From assembly GCF_032397745.1 (NCBI RefSeq), contig NZ_CP135921.1, positions 5,630,501-5,694,500 on the forward strand: DNA of 64,000 bases. Direction: 5' to 3'. Numbering within the stretch: the first letter of the stretch is position 1; every line of letters starts with the position of its first letter. The stretch comes from Bradyrhizobium prioriisuperbiae. Its GTDB lineage: Bacteria; Pseudomonadota; Alphaproteobacteria; Rhizobiales; Xanthobacteraceae. Both the position numbers and the translations under genes were made by a program. The notes under the pieces were generated by a model. That model ran no database searches. It was not told the DNA's origin and was given only the letters and a program-made list of their open reading frames with translations. Shown piece after piece: positions 9,501 through 18,182 of the stretch.

Positions 9501-9530
9501 TAAGAGCCTGACAATTCCGGATCGAATGCA

Positions 9531-10199
9531 ATGCCGAAGCCCAAAACCACATCCGATCAGCCGAAACCATCGCCGCGCGACGCTGCGTCGAAACGCTCCG
9601 CACGGGCACTCGAGCGGCGCGAGGCGATTCTCGCGGCGGCCCTGGATGAATTCGCTGCGAAGGGATTCGCGGCGGCGCGGCTCGACGATGTCGCGGCGCG
9701 TGCCGACGTCGCCAAGGGCACGATCTATCTGCACTTCGCCGACAAGGAGGCCTTGTTTCAGGAACTGGTGCGCACGTCGCTGGTGCCGCTGATCGGACGG
9801 CTGGCCAGTCCGCCTCAGGCGGGCGGTGGTCCGGTTTCGGCCCGTGCGATGGTTGAGACTTTCGCGGAGACCTTTGCGCGCGAGATCGCTGGCACCAAGC
9901 GCGGCGACATCGTCCGCTTGATCATCTCCGAAGGCGCGCGTTTTCCCTCGCTGTCGGAGTTCTACTACCGCGAGGTGATTCAGCGTGGCATCGCCGCCAT
10001 GACCAAGATGATCGAATACGGCATCGCGCGCGGCGAAATCCAAAATCCGGAGCTGGTGCGGTTTCCGCAGATCGTGGTGGCGCCGGCGATGGTGGCGATC
10101 GTCTGGCAGGGCCTGTTCGGTGCCTACGCGCCGCTCGACGCGCTGGCGATGCTGCGCGTTCACATTGATCTGATTTTCGGACCACGGAGGGCGGAATGA
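9531..10199 (+). CDS. TetR/AcrR family transcriptional regulator
   Basis: This 222-residue protein has an N-terminal HTH: ILAAALDEFAAKGFAAARLD, then AARADVAKGTIYLHFADKEA at roughly residues 33-75, the classic TetR recognition-helix pattern. The C-terminal ligand-binding domain is of the type that ends MLRVHIDLIFGPRR, seen in regulators (CecR/YbiH-like) next to YbhGFSR-type ABC exporters. It overlaps the following HlyD gene by four bases, so it heads a four-gene operon, and the palindrome at 9477-9500 is its probable operator. The ligand is unknown; a hydrophobic drug-like compound is the usual inducer in this family. Confidence 0.9.
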   Translation: MPKPKTTSDQPKPSPRDAASKRSARALERREAILAAALDEFAAKGFAAARLDDVAARADVAKGTIYLHFADKEALFQELVRTSLVPLIGRLASPPQAGGGPVSARAMVETFAETFAREIAGTKRGDIVRLIISEGARFPSLSEFYYREVIQRGIAAMTKMIEYGIARGEIQNPELVRFPQIVVAPAMVAIVWQGLFGAYAPLDALAMLRVHIDLIFGPRRAE

Positions 10200-10981
10200 T
10201 GCCGTCACGACACGCCGCGCACGTTGCTTGCGCGTTCCTGTTCAGCCTGGCGCTGGCCGGCTGCAACGAGGCAAAGCTGGTCAATTATCAGGGCTGGGTC
10301 GAGGCCGACATGATCTTCGTCAGCCCCGACGAAGCCGGCCGGGTGACGAAGCAGAATGTCCGCGAGGGCGACGAGGTCAAGGTCGGCACGCCGCTGTTCT
10401 CTCTCGACGACGATCTGCAGCAGGCCGATCTCAATCAGTCCAACGCGACGCTCGCGAATGCCCAGCAGACCTTCGATCGCGCCCAGTCGCTGAGCCGAAC
10501 CGGATCGGGCACCCAGGCCAGCCTCGATTCCGCGGTGTCGTCGTTGCGGGTGGCGGAGGCGAAGGTCAACAGCTCGCAGACGCGGCTGGCACGACGCAAC
10601 GGCTTCGCGCCGATCGCGGGTTCGATCCAGCAGATCTACTTCCGCGAAGGCGAGATGGTCGGCGCGCAGCGGCCGGTGCTGTCGATCATGCCGCCGGGCA
10701 ACATGAAGATCCGCTTCTTCGTGCCGGAAACCATCCTGCCGACGTTCGCCCTCGGTGATGACGTGCGGGTGAGCTGCGACGGCTGCGCCGCTGATCTCAC
10801 CGCAAAAATCTATTTCATCGCCACCACGGCGGAATACACCCCGCCGGTGATTTACAGCCTGGAGGAGCGCTCCAAGCTGGTCTACCTGATCCAGGCGCGG
10901 CCCAACAAGCCGGACAGCCTGCGCGTCGGCCAGCCGGTCAGCGTTTATCCGATCGGCAAAGCGCGGGTCGTGAGCCGATGA
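10196..10981 (+). CDS. HlyD-family periplasmic adaptor lipoprotein
   Basis: This 261-residue protein starts with a lipoprotein signal ending in the lipobox LALAGC. It contains biotinyl-lipoyl-like halves (VSPDEAGRVTKQNVREGDEV and APIAGSIQQIYFREGEMV) flanking a short coiled-coil hairpin (about residues 75-125). It would bridge the ABC exporter in the inner membrane to an outer-membrane channel, like YbhG. The hairpin is short for the family. Translation is coupled to the TetR gene before it (ATGA overlap) and to the ATPase after it (ATGA overlap). The outer-membrane component is not in the operon. Confidence 0.88.
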   Translation: MMPSRHAAHVACAFLFSLALAGCNEAKLVNYQGWVEADMIFVSPDEAGRVTKQNVREGDEVKVGTPLFSLDDDLQQADLNQSNATLANAQQTFDRAQSLSRTGSGTQASLDSAVSSLRVAEAKVNSSQTRLARRNGFAPIAGSIQQIYFREGEMVGAQRPVLSIMPPGNMKIRFFVPETILPTFALGDDVRVSCDGCAADLTAKIYFIATTAEYTPPVIYSLEERSKLVYLIQARPNKPDSLRVGQPVSVYPIGKARVVSR

Positions 10982-11931
10982 CCGCGTCCGCTCTCACCAC
11001 GCAGGCTAGCGATATCGCCATCGAAGTGTCGGGGCTGTCGAAATCATTCAACGGGCGTGCCGTGGTGCAGGATCTGTCGATGCAGGTGCGTCGCGGGGCG
11101 ATCTATGGCTTCCTCGGACCGAACGGCTCCGGCAAAACCACCACCATTCGCATGCTGTGCGGTTTGCTCACTCCGGACAGCGGCGAGGGCACCTGCCTCG
11201 GCTATGACATCCGCCGCGACGCCGACAAGATCAAGCGGCGGGTCGGCTACATGACGCAGCGCTTCAGCCTGTATCAGGACCTGTCGGTGCGCGAGAACCT
11301 GGAATTTGTGGCCCGGCTGTACGGCATGGATAATCCACGTGCGGCGGCGCGCGACATGATCAAGCGCCTTGGCTTGAGCGGGCGCGAGGAGCAACTCGCA
11401 GGCGAGCTGTCCGGCGGCTGGAAGCAGCGTCTGGCGCTTGGCGCCTGCACGCTGCCGGGTCCGCAATTGCTGTTGCTCGACGAGCCCACCGCCGGCGTCG
11501 ATCCCAAGGCGCGGCGCGAGTTCTGGAACGAGATCCATGCCCTCGCCGCCGAAGGGCTCACCGTGCTGGTGTCGACGCACTACATGGACGAAGCCGAGCG
11601 TTGCCACGAGATTGCTTACATCGCTTACGGCAAGCTATTGGCCCACGGCACCGTCGAACAGGTGATCGCGCAATCGGCGCTGACCACCTATACCGTCACC
11701 GGCGCTGAGCTGAACGGCCTGGCCCACGACATCACCGGCAAGCCCGGTGTCGACATGGTGGCGCCGTTCGGCACCAGCCTGCACGTCTCGGGACGTGATG
11801 CCAAGGCTCTGGAAGATTCAATTGCGCCTTATCGGTCGCGCGACGGTGTGACCTGGCAGAAGACCGAGCCGTCGCTGGAAGACGTGTTCATCGAATTGAT
11901 GGGCCGCTCCAAGGACAATTTTTCAGGATAA
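10978..11931 (+). CDS. ABC-2 type exporter ATP-binding protein
   Basis: This 317-residue ATPase has a Walker A GPNGSGKT, Q-loop YMTQRFSLY, signature LSGGWKQR, Walker B LLLLDEPT and H-loop STHYMDEA. A C-terminal extension of about 80 residues resembles the DrrA/CcmA subfamily. It powers export by the permease encoded next. It is a single nucleotide-binding domain, unlike YbhF, which carries two, so it must dimerise. Position inside a TetR-HlyD-ATPase-permease operon supports a drug or lipid export role. The substrate cannot be told from sequence. Confidence 0.92.
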   Translation: MTASALTTQASDIAIEVSGLSKSFNGRAVVQDLSMQVRRGAIYGFLGPNGSGKTTTIRMLCGLLTPDSGEGTCLGYDIRRDADKIKRRVGYMTQRFSLYQDLSVRENLEFVARLYGMDNPRAAARDMIKRLGLSGREEQLAGELSGGWKQRLALGACTLPGPQLLLLDEPTAGVDPKARREFWNEIHALAAEGLTVLVSTHYMDEAERCHEIAYIAYGKLLAHGTVEQVIAQSALTTYTVTGAELNGLAHDITGKPGVDMVAPFGTSLHVSGRDAKALEDSIAPYRSRDGVTWQKTEPSLEDVFIELMGRSKDNFSG

Positions 11932-11950
11932 TTTTCGGAGGCAATGTCCA

Positions 11951-13111
11951 ATGACCAGCTCCGACAGCAACGACAAGGGCCGCAATCCCGACTCCGGCAA
12001 CTGGATGCTCCGGACCTGGGCGATGCTGATCAAGGAACTGATCCAGCTCAAGCGCGACCGGGTGTCGTTCGCAATGATCGTGATGCTGCCGGTGATGCAA
12101 CTGTTGCTGTTCGGTTATGCCATCAACACCCAGCCGCGCAACCTGCCGACCGCGGTGCTGCTGCAGGAGGACAGCGATCTCGCGCGCTCGTTCCTGAAGG
12201 CGATGGAAAACACCGCGTATTTCAAATTCACCCGCACCGTGAGCACGGTGGCGGAATTCGACGATCTCTTCCAGTCCGGAAAGGTGCTGTTCGGTGTCGA
12301 AATCCCCCGTGGCTTCGAGCGCGCGGTGCGGCGTGGCGACCGGCCCGCGCTGCTGGTGGCCGCCGACGCCACCGATCCGGTGGCGACCGGCACCGCGCTC
12401 GGCGCGCTGGGGCAATTGGCGCAGACCGCGCTGGCGCATGATCGTGTTGCCGGCGACCCACCGGTCCAGCCGTTCGAGATCAGGACCCATGCGCGCTACA
12501 ATCCCGCGGCGGCGTCGCGGCTGAACATCGTGCCGGGCCTGGTCGGCACCATTCTCACCATGACCATGCTGATTTTTACGGCGCTGTCGGTGACCCGCGA
12601 GATCGAGCGGGGCACCATGGAAAGCCTGTTGTCGATGCCGATTACGCCGGTCGAGGTCATGCTCGGCAAGATCATCCCCTATGTGCTGGTCGGCTTCCTG
12701 CAGGCGACGCTGATTGTCGGCATTGGCCTGTTGCTGTTCGGCGTGCCGATCTACGGCAGCCTCGCGCTGCTGGCGCTGTTGAGCACGCTGTTCATCGCGG
12801 CCAACCTGGCGATCGGCTACACGTTCTCGACCATTGCGCAGAACCAGCTGCAGGCCATGCAGATGTCGATGATGTTTTTCCTGCCCAACATCCTGCTGTC
12901 GGGCTTCATGTTTCCGTTTGCCGGGATGCCGGTGTGGGCGCAGTGGATCGGCGAGGCGCTGCCGCTGACGCATTTCATCCGGATCGTGCGCGCCATCATG
13001 CTGAAGGGCTCGACCCTGGAAAACCTGCAGTATGACGGCCTGGCGCTGTTCGGCCTGGTGCTGGTGGCGATGACCATCGCGGTGACCCGCTTCCGGCGGA
13101 CGCTGGACTGA
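11951..13111 (+). CDS. ABC-2 type exporter permease
   Basis: This 386-residue membrane protein has one N-terminal helix (VSFAMIVMLPVMQLLLFGYA), a large periplasmic domain (about residues 55-185) and five C-terminal helices. An ERGTMESLLSMPITPVEVML motif and a FLPNILLSGFMFPFAGMPVW segment are characteristic of the YbhS/YbhR/ABC2_membrane_3 family. It starts 19 bp after the ATPase stop, with GGAGG just upstream. Only one permease gene is present, where the E. coli YbhGFSR system has two, so a homodimer is expected. Confidence 0.9.
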   Translation: MTSSDSNDKGRNPDSGNWMLRTWAMLIKELIQLKRDRVSFAMIVMLPVMQLLLFGYAINTQPRNLPTAVLLQEDSDLARSFLKAMENTAYFKFTRTVSTVAEFDDLFQSGKVLFGVEIPRGFERAVRRGDRPALLVAADATDPVATGTALGALGQLAQTALAHDRVAGDPPVQPFEIRTHARYNPAAASRLNIVPGLVGTILTMTMLIFTALSVTREIERGTMESLLSMPITPVEVMLGKIIPYVLVGFLQATLIVGIGLLLFGVPIYGSLALLALLSTLFIAANLAIGYTFSTIAQNQLQAMQMSMMFFLPNILLSGFMFPFAGMPVWAQWIGEALPLTHFIRIVRAIMLKGSTLENLQYDGLALFGLVLVAMTIAVTRFRRTLD

Positions 13112-13227
13112 ACCGGGCCGACCGGACTTACATGCTGGGTTTGATGGCTGGAGCTGCCCCGCCGGACACTGCTGGACCTCGTCGGCTCCCGACGGCATCA
13201 TGGGCAAAAAAGGGAGACCAACGCCTC

Positions 13228-13887
13228 ATGACTTCGAATACCATCTCGATCACCGACCGGCTGCAGCAGTGTTACACGGGCGTCGTCCACGACGTGATGC
13301 GCGCCATGGGTCTGCGCGATTTCACGCTGCCTGCCGAGCTGCGCCCGATTTTGCCTGATAAGGCGATGGCCGGGCCGGCCTTCACGATTCTCGGCAAGGT
13401 CGATCCCAATGCCGATCCGCACGAGACCTTGCTGGCCTGGACCGGGCTGCTGTCGAAGGCGCCGGCCGGGTCGATCTGGGTGTCGCAGCCGAACGACCGG
13501 GTGGTGGCGCACATGGGCGAATTGTCGGCGGAGACCCTGAAGAACAAGGGCGTGCGCGGTTGCGTGGCCGACGGCTTCGTCCGCGACGTCAATTTCCTGC
13601 TGGCGCTCGGTTTCCAGACCTGGTGCCGCGGCTACACGCCGCGCGACATTGTCGGCTACTGGCTGCCGGCGGCCAGCAATGTCGACGTGAAAATCGGTGA
13701 CGTCGTGATCGCGCCCGGGGATTATCTGGTCGGCGACCGCGACGGACTGGTTCGCGTACCGGCTGCGCGGGTCGAGGACGTGGTCGTGGCCTCCGAGCAG
13801 GCGATCGGGACCGAGAGCCTGATCCGCAAGGCGATCCTGGAGGGTATGGATCCGCAGCAGGCTTATCTGCAATACGGAAAGTTTTAG
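13228..13887 (+). CDS. RraA-like / 4-hydroxy-4-methyl-2-oxoglutarate aldolase family protein
   Basis: This 219-residue protein of the RraA fold has GVVHDVMRAMG near the N-terminus and PDKAMAGPAFT. It also has GVRGCVADGFVRDV, the G-x-x-G-x-x-x-D-G-x-x-R-D motif around which metal and oxoacid bind in HMG/oxaloacetate aldolases, and a final PGDYLVGDRDGLVRVP. In aldolase members this family splits 4-hydroxy-4-methyl-2-oxoglutarate to pyruvate; RraA proper inhibits RNase E. The conserved Arg-Asp favours an enzyme. ATG 13228 has GGGAGA upstream. It is separated from the ABC operon by 116 bp with no other gene. Confidence 0.8.
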   Translation: MTSNTISITDRLQQCYTGVVHDVMRAMGLRDFTLPAELRPILPDKAMAGPAFTILGKVDPNADPHETLLAWTGLLSKAPAGSIWVSQPNDRVVAHMGELSAETLKNKGVRGCVADGFVRDVNFLLALGFQTWCRGYTPRDIVGYWLPAASNVDVKIGDVVIAPGDYLVGDRDGLVRVPAARVEDVVVASEQAIGTESLIRKAILEGMDPQQAYLQYGKF

Positions 13888-13937
13888 CGGGCGATCGCCG
13901 CGCCAAGAAACGTCGCACCAAGAGAGGAGGGGAGAGC

Positions 13938-15236
13938 ATGCGGTGGCCGTGGTACCAGATAATCAAGGGCCAGCCGGCCGTCTCGCAGGAGTTCAATCAT
14001 GAACTGACGCGGGCGATCCTGAAGACCGAGTTGCTGCGGATCAAGGCGCTGATCGTCACCACGGCAGTCCTCGGCACTTTCCTCTGGTCGCTGTATTTCA
14101 TCGCGCCCGAGCAGATCGAGAAGCTGTGGCATGGCAATCTGCGGACCAGCGATCTGGTCATCATTCTCGTTCCTTTCCTGATTTTCGAGCTTATCGTGCA
14201 TGCCCTCGTCAAGCGGCATATCGCGCAGGATCACGACGTGCCGGTATTTCGGCGCTATGGCAGCGCGGTGATCGAAACCAGCATGCCGACGGCGGCGCTG
14301 GCGCTCCATATCAACAGCATGGGATCGGTGGAGGCGCTCGGCTTCGTGGTGCCGCTGACCTATTTCATCTTCATCATTCTTTCGACGCTGCGGCTGGATT
14401 TCTGGCTGTCGGCCTTCACCGGCCTGGTCGCGGCGGTCGAGCTGTTCGCCATGGCGATGTGGTATTACCCCGACGGCCCGCCCGACGTTACCTACCATCT
14501 GCTGCGCAGCATGATCATTTTTGTCGGCGGCCTGCTTGCGGGCGCGGTCGGCCTGCTGGTTCGCCGCCAGTTCGAAACCAGCATCGCCGCCGTCACCGCG
14601 CGCGATCGGGTGACCAACCTGTTCGGACAGCACGTCTCGCCGCAGGTGGTCGAGCGCCTGCTGGCCGAGGGAACGCTGGCGCACAGCGACATCCGCCGCG
14701 TTGCCGTGATGTTCGTGGATTTTCGAAGCTTCACCGCGGGCGCGCGCTCGCGCAGCCCGCAGGAAGTGGTCGATCGCCTCGACGGTGCGTTCGCGATACT
14801 GGTCGAGATTCTCGATCGCCATGGCGGCATCGTGAACAAGTTTCTCGGCGACGGTTTCCTGGCGCTGTTCGGCGCTCCGTTCGAAACCGAAAACGCCACC
14901 CGCCATGCGGTCGATGCGGCGCATGAAATGCTGGCGGCGATGACGCGGATCAATGAAGCGAGCTCATGGCCGCTGCGGATCGGTATCGGCTTGCATTTCG
15001 GCGAAGTGGTCGCCGGAAATATCGGCTCGCCGCGCCGCAAGGAATACACCGTGATCGGCGACACCGTAAATCTTGCCGCGCGGATCGAAGGGCTCAACAA
15101 GCAGTTCGATTCGCAGTTCCTGGTCTCGGCGGTGGTGCACGAGACGCTCGGAAACTCAGTCGAGGATGCCCGCCCGCTCGGCGAGGTTGCGATCCGCGGC
15201 TACGACCGCCCGCTGGCGATCTGGCAACTGGGGTGA
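13938..15236 (+). CDS. Membrane-bound class III adenylate/guanylate cyclase
   Basis: This 432-residue protein has about five to six membrane helices in residues 30-210 and a short linker with FGQHVSPQVVERLLAEG. A class III nucleotide cyclase catalytic domain follows. It has the metal-binding aspartates in VMFVDFRSFT and in FLGDGFLALFG, and the IGDTVNLAARIEGLNKQ transition-state region at the C-terminal end. This gives cAMP synthesis at the inner membrane, probably in response to a signal sensed by the membrane region. Alphaproteobacteria of this group carry many such paralogues. It appears monocistronic with GAGGAGGGGAGAG before the ATG. Confidence 0.9.
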   Translation: MRWPWYQIIKGQPAVSQEFNHELTRAILKTELLRIKALIVTTAVLGTFLWSLYFIAPEQIEKLWHGNLRTSDLVIILVPFLIFELIVHALVKRHIAQDHDVPVFRRYGSAVIETSMPTAALALHINSMGSVEALGFVVPLTYFIFIILSTLRLDFWLSAFTGLVAAVELFAMAMWYYPDGPPDVTYHLLRSMIIFVGGLLAGAVGLLVRRQFETSIAAVTARDRVTNLFGQHVSPQVVERLLAEGTLAHSDIRRVAVMFVDFRSFTAGARSRSPQEVVDRLDGAFAILVEILDRHGGIVNKFLGDGFLALFGAPFETENATRHAVDAAHEMLAAMTRINEASSWPLRIGIGLHFGEVVAGNIGSPRRKEYTVIGDTVNLAARIEGLNKQFDSQFLVSAVVHETLGNSVEDARPLGEVAIRGYDRPLAIWQLG

Positions 15237-15280
15237 CGTTGCCGTCGGTAGCCGGGAATCGGCGGCGCCGTTTCCAGACA

Positions 15281-15757
15281 TCACATCACGGGAGCTGACA
15301 GGTTTTCGATGGCGACGCCCTCGCGCTCCCTGATGATCTCGGCAATGAACGTGCGGTGGCAGTGTCGGTGGTCGCGCTCGTAGCACAGGATACAGATCGG
15401 CCCGGTTGTCCTGATCAGGGTTGCAAGCTCGTCCATCTCCTCCCTGGCCTGCGGCGTTTTCAGATGGGCCTGGTAGATCCTGGTCAGCGTCTTGATGTCG
15501 CCGCTGCGGGCGGCCTCGCGGCCGTCCTTGGGTGTGCCGAGTCCGCGCAGATGCAGATAGGCGATGCCGCGGTCGTCGAGACCGGAGGCGAGCTGGTTTT
15601 TTGAAAAGCCCGGGCGGCGGGAGGAGGCGACGGCGCGCACGTCGACCAGCAGCTTCACGCCGGTCTGCTGCAACTCGTCGAGCACCGCTTTGGCCGGCGT
15701 TTGTTCATAACCGATGGTGAAGAGCTGTTTCGCTTTGAACGTCTTCGCCTTTGCCAT
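15281..15757 (-). CDS. DUF488 family protein
   Basis: This 158-residue protein has the DUF488 features: an FTIGYEQ start, the VDVRAVASSRRPGFSK motif and a C-terminal ILCYERDHRHCHRTFIAE with Cys and His residues. Function is unknown; the family often occurs near DUF72 genes, as here, and is sometimes linked to nucleic-acid or detoxification roles. It lies 27 bp downstream of the DUF72 gene on the same strand, so the two form an operon. Its 3' end faces the cyclase gene with 44 bp between. Confidence 0.85.
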   Translation of the reverse strand: MAKAKTFKAKQLFTIGYEQTPAKAVLDELQQTGVKLLVDVRAVASSRRPGFSKNQLASGLDDRGIAYLHLRGLGTPKDGREAARSGDIKTLTRIYQAHLKTPQAREEMDELATLIRTTGPICILCYERDHRHCHRTFIAEIIREREGVAIENLSAPVM

Positions 15758-15784
15758 CGTTGATGCAACGCTCCCTTGAGGTGG

Positions 15785-16609
15785 TTATTTCACCCGTTCG
15801 ATCAGCTCCATCGCGCCGGCCGGCGCGCGGATCTTGCCTTCATGGATCACATAGGCAAACACATCGCGCGGCTGCTTCTTCGGCGCCGTGGTGTCGACCT
15901 TGGGCAGGTCGTCCGGCTCGCCGCCCTCGGCCCACAGTTGCAGCCGCGCGGCCCAGGCGTCGAGCGCCTTGGGCGGATAACAGGTCTTGATGTCGTCATT
16001 GCCCTTCTGCAGCCGCGCATAAACAAAATCTCCGACCACGTCGGCAATCGCCGGATAAGTCGTGTGTTCAGAGAACACCACCGGGATGCCGAACTGGCGC
16101 AACAGCGCGACGAAAGCGGGGGTCTTGAAACTGTCGTGGCGGACCTCGACCACATGGCGCAGCGTCAGGCCGTCGCGCTCGCGCGGCAGCAGCTCCAGGA
16201 ACTTGCCGAAGTCGGCTTCGTCGAACTTCTTGGTCGGGGCGAACTGCCACAGCACCGGTCCCAGCCGGTCGCGGAGCTCGGTGATGCCCTGGTCGTAAAA
16301 CCTCTTGATGGAGTCGCCGGCCTCCGCCAGCACCTTGCGATTGGTGGTGAAGCGCGAGGCCTTGAGCGAGAACACGAAACCATCGGGCACTTCGCTGGCC
16401 CATTTGCGAAAGGTCTCGGGTTTCTGCGAGCCGTAATAAGTGCCGTTGACCTCGATCGAGGTCAGCTTGCTCGCCGCATAGTTCAGCTCCTTCGCCTGCG
16501 GCAGCTTGTCCGGATAGAACACGCCGCGCCAGGGTTCGAAGGTCCAGCCGCCGATGCCGAGCAGGATTCGACCGGTTTTCTTTGCCGCGGTTTTGGGGGT
16601 CTTTGTCAC
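15785..16609 (-). CDS. DUF72 family protein (TIM-barrel, YecE-like)
   Basis: This 274-residue DUF72 protein has GIGGWTFEPWRGVFYP near the N-terminus, the VNGTYYGSQKPETF motif and FVFSLKASRFTTN. Later come FAPTKKFDEADFGKFLELLP and VVEVRHDSF. Members are TIM barrels of unknown activity. The start GTG 16609 is preferred: it has AGGAAAGAGG upstream, and the 63 codons before it read as non-protein-like. A lysine-rich start (VTKTPKTAAKKTGR) precedes the conserved domain. Co-directional with the DUF488 gene downstream. Confidence 0.82.
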   Translation of the reverse strand: MTKTPKTAAKKTGRILLGIGGWTFEPWRGVFYPDKLPQAKELNYAASKLTSIEVNGTYYGSQKPETFRKWASEVPDGFVFSLKASRFTTNRKVLAEAGDSIKRFYDQGITELRDRLGPVLWQFAPTKKFDEADFGKFLELLPRERDGLTLRHVVEVRHDSFKTPAFVALLRQFGIPVVFSEHTTYPAIADVVGDFVYARLQKGNDDIKTCYPPKALDAWAARLQLWAEGGEPDDLPKVDTTAPKKQPRDVFAYVIHEGKIRAPAGAMELIERVK

Positions 16610-16988
16610 GCGCGAACCTCTTTCCTTGCCGCTGTCTTGCCGCCTTGGGTGCGGCGAACAAACTAGGAACACTTTCGGGGCCGAGCAAGCGGAAAATCGC
16701 TGGGAAGCACGGGCGAGGCGGGTTGTGCCCATCCCCTTGCAAATCGGATTTCGATCCCCATATGGGTTGGAGCCGGCGGTGTCGATGCTTCCCCCCAAGC
16801 TCCATCGCCGAGACGACCACGAGATGATTTGGCTGCGCCGGATGTACGCGCGCCGTGTCGTTCGTGGTCGTTAGCATTTCTGGGCCTCTTTTGAGGCGAA
16901 TCCCCCGATTTCCGCAAGATTACTTGCCAGATTCCTTGCTCGATTCCTTTCTTGGCACTGCTGGGCGGCGCGGATATAGCTGCCGCCC
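16610..16988. other. Intergenic stretch with no gene seen
   Basis: These 379 bp separate the divergent DUF72 gene and the GT2-GtrA gene. No open frame here has a ribosome site or recognisable protein, and no convincing promoter or long inverted repeat is visible. It presumably carries the two divergent promoters. Confidence 0.5.
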
Positions 16989-18182
16989 ATGACCCAATCC
17001 GTGACCCCGGCCTCGACCCCGGCCAAGATCCACCCCCTGGTGGATGTGCGTTTTTCTGATCCGTCGTCGGACCGTTCCGCTGATTCATCTTGGGCGGTCG
17101 AACGCCAGCTGTCCGTGATCGTTCCGACCTTCAACGAACGCGACAACGTCACCAAGCTGTTCCAGAAGCTCGAGGCGACGCTGGCCGGCGTGGCCTGGGA
17201 AGTCATCTTTGTCGACGACAACTCGCCGGACGGAACCTGGGACGTGGTCCGCGGGCTGGCCGAACGCGATACCCGCGTCCGCTGCCTGCGCCGGATCGGG
17301 CGGAGAGGGCTGTCGGGTGCGTGCATCGAAGGCATCCTGGCCTCGAGCGCGCCCTACGTGGCCGTGATCGATGCCGATCTCCAGCATGATGAAACCCAGC
17401 TGCCGAAGATGCTGGCGCTGCTGCAAAGCGATGCCGCCGAGCTCGTCGTCGGCAGCCGGTATGTCGATGGCGGCAGCGCCGAGAGTTTCGGCAGCGGCCG
17501 GCTGCGCATCAGTGCGGCGGCGACGCTTTTGGCGAAACGTCTCCTGAACATCAAGATCGCCGATCCGATGAGCGGCTTCTTCATGATTCGGCGCGATCGG
17601 TTCGAACAGCTCGCGCCGTCGCTGTCGGTGCAGGGCTTCAAGATCCTGCTCGATATCGTCGCGACCGCGCGCGGGACCCTGCGCACCGTCGAAGTTCCGT
17701 TTGTGTTCGGGACGCGGCAGCACGGCGAGAGCAAGCTCGATTCCATGGTCGCGCTGGATTTCCTCGGCCTGGTGCTGGCGAAACTGACGCGTGACCTGGT
17801 GTCGCTGCGCTTCCTGCTGTTCGCGCTGGTCGGCTCGTTTGGCCTCGCGGTGCATCTCGTGACCCTCGATATCGCATTCTCGCTGCTGCCGACCTCGTTC
17901 GCCGAGGCGCAGACCATCGCCGCCTTTGTCGCCATGACCAGCAATTTCCTGCTGAACAATTTCCTGACCTACCGGGATCAGCGGCTGAAAGGCCTGGCGA
18001 TCGTTCGCGGCCTGGTGGTGTTTTATCTGGTGTGCGGCGTGGGCCTGCTCGCCAATGTTGGCGTCGCCTTTTCGATCTACAACCAGCAACCGATCTGGTG
18101 GCTTGCTGGCGCCGCAGGCGCGCTGATGGGTGTGGTCTGGAACTACGCCGTGTCGAGCCTTTTCGTCTGGCGCAAGCGATGA
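16989..18182 (+). CDS. GT2 polyprenyl-phosphate glycosyltransferase fused to GtrA-type membrane domain
   Basis: This is a 397-residue two-part protein. Residues 38-270 are a dolichol-phosphate-mannose-synthase-like GT2 domain (SVIVPTFNERDNVTKL, FVDDNSPDGTW, VIDADLQHDE, DPMSGFFMIRRD). Residues 280-397 hold four membrane helices of the GtrA family (LVGSFGLAVHLVTLDIAF and NFLLNNFLTYRDQR). Such fusions make a polyprenyl-phosphate sugar on the cytoplasmic face and help flip it. The stop overlaps the start of the next gene (ATGA), a GT39/ArnT-type transferase that would use the lipid-linked sugar outside. The sugar and acceptor are unknown. Confidence 0.9.
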   Translation: MTQSVTPASTPAKIHPLVDVRFSDPSSDRSADSSWAVERQLSVIVPTFNERDNVTKLFQKLEATLAGVAWEVIFVDDNSPDGTWDVVRGLAERDTRVRCLRRIGRRGLSGACIEGILASSAPYVAVIDADLQHDETQLPKMLALLQSDAAELVVGSRYVDGGSAESFGSGRLRISAAATLLAKRLLNIKIADPMSGFFMIRRDRFEQLAPSLSVQGFKILLDIVATARGTLRTVEVPFVFGTRQHGESKLDSMVALDFLGLVLAKLTRDLVSLRFLLFALVGSFGLAVHLVTLDIAFSLLPTSFAEAQTIAAFVAMTSNFLLNNFLTYRDQRLKGLAIVRGLVVFYLVCGVGLLANVGVAFSIYNQQPIWWLAGAAGALMGVVWNYAVSSLFVWRKR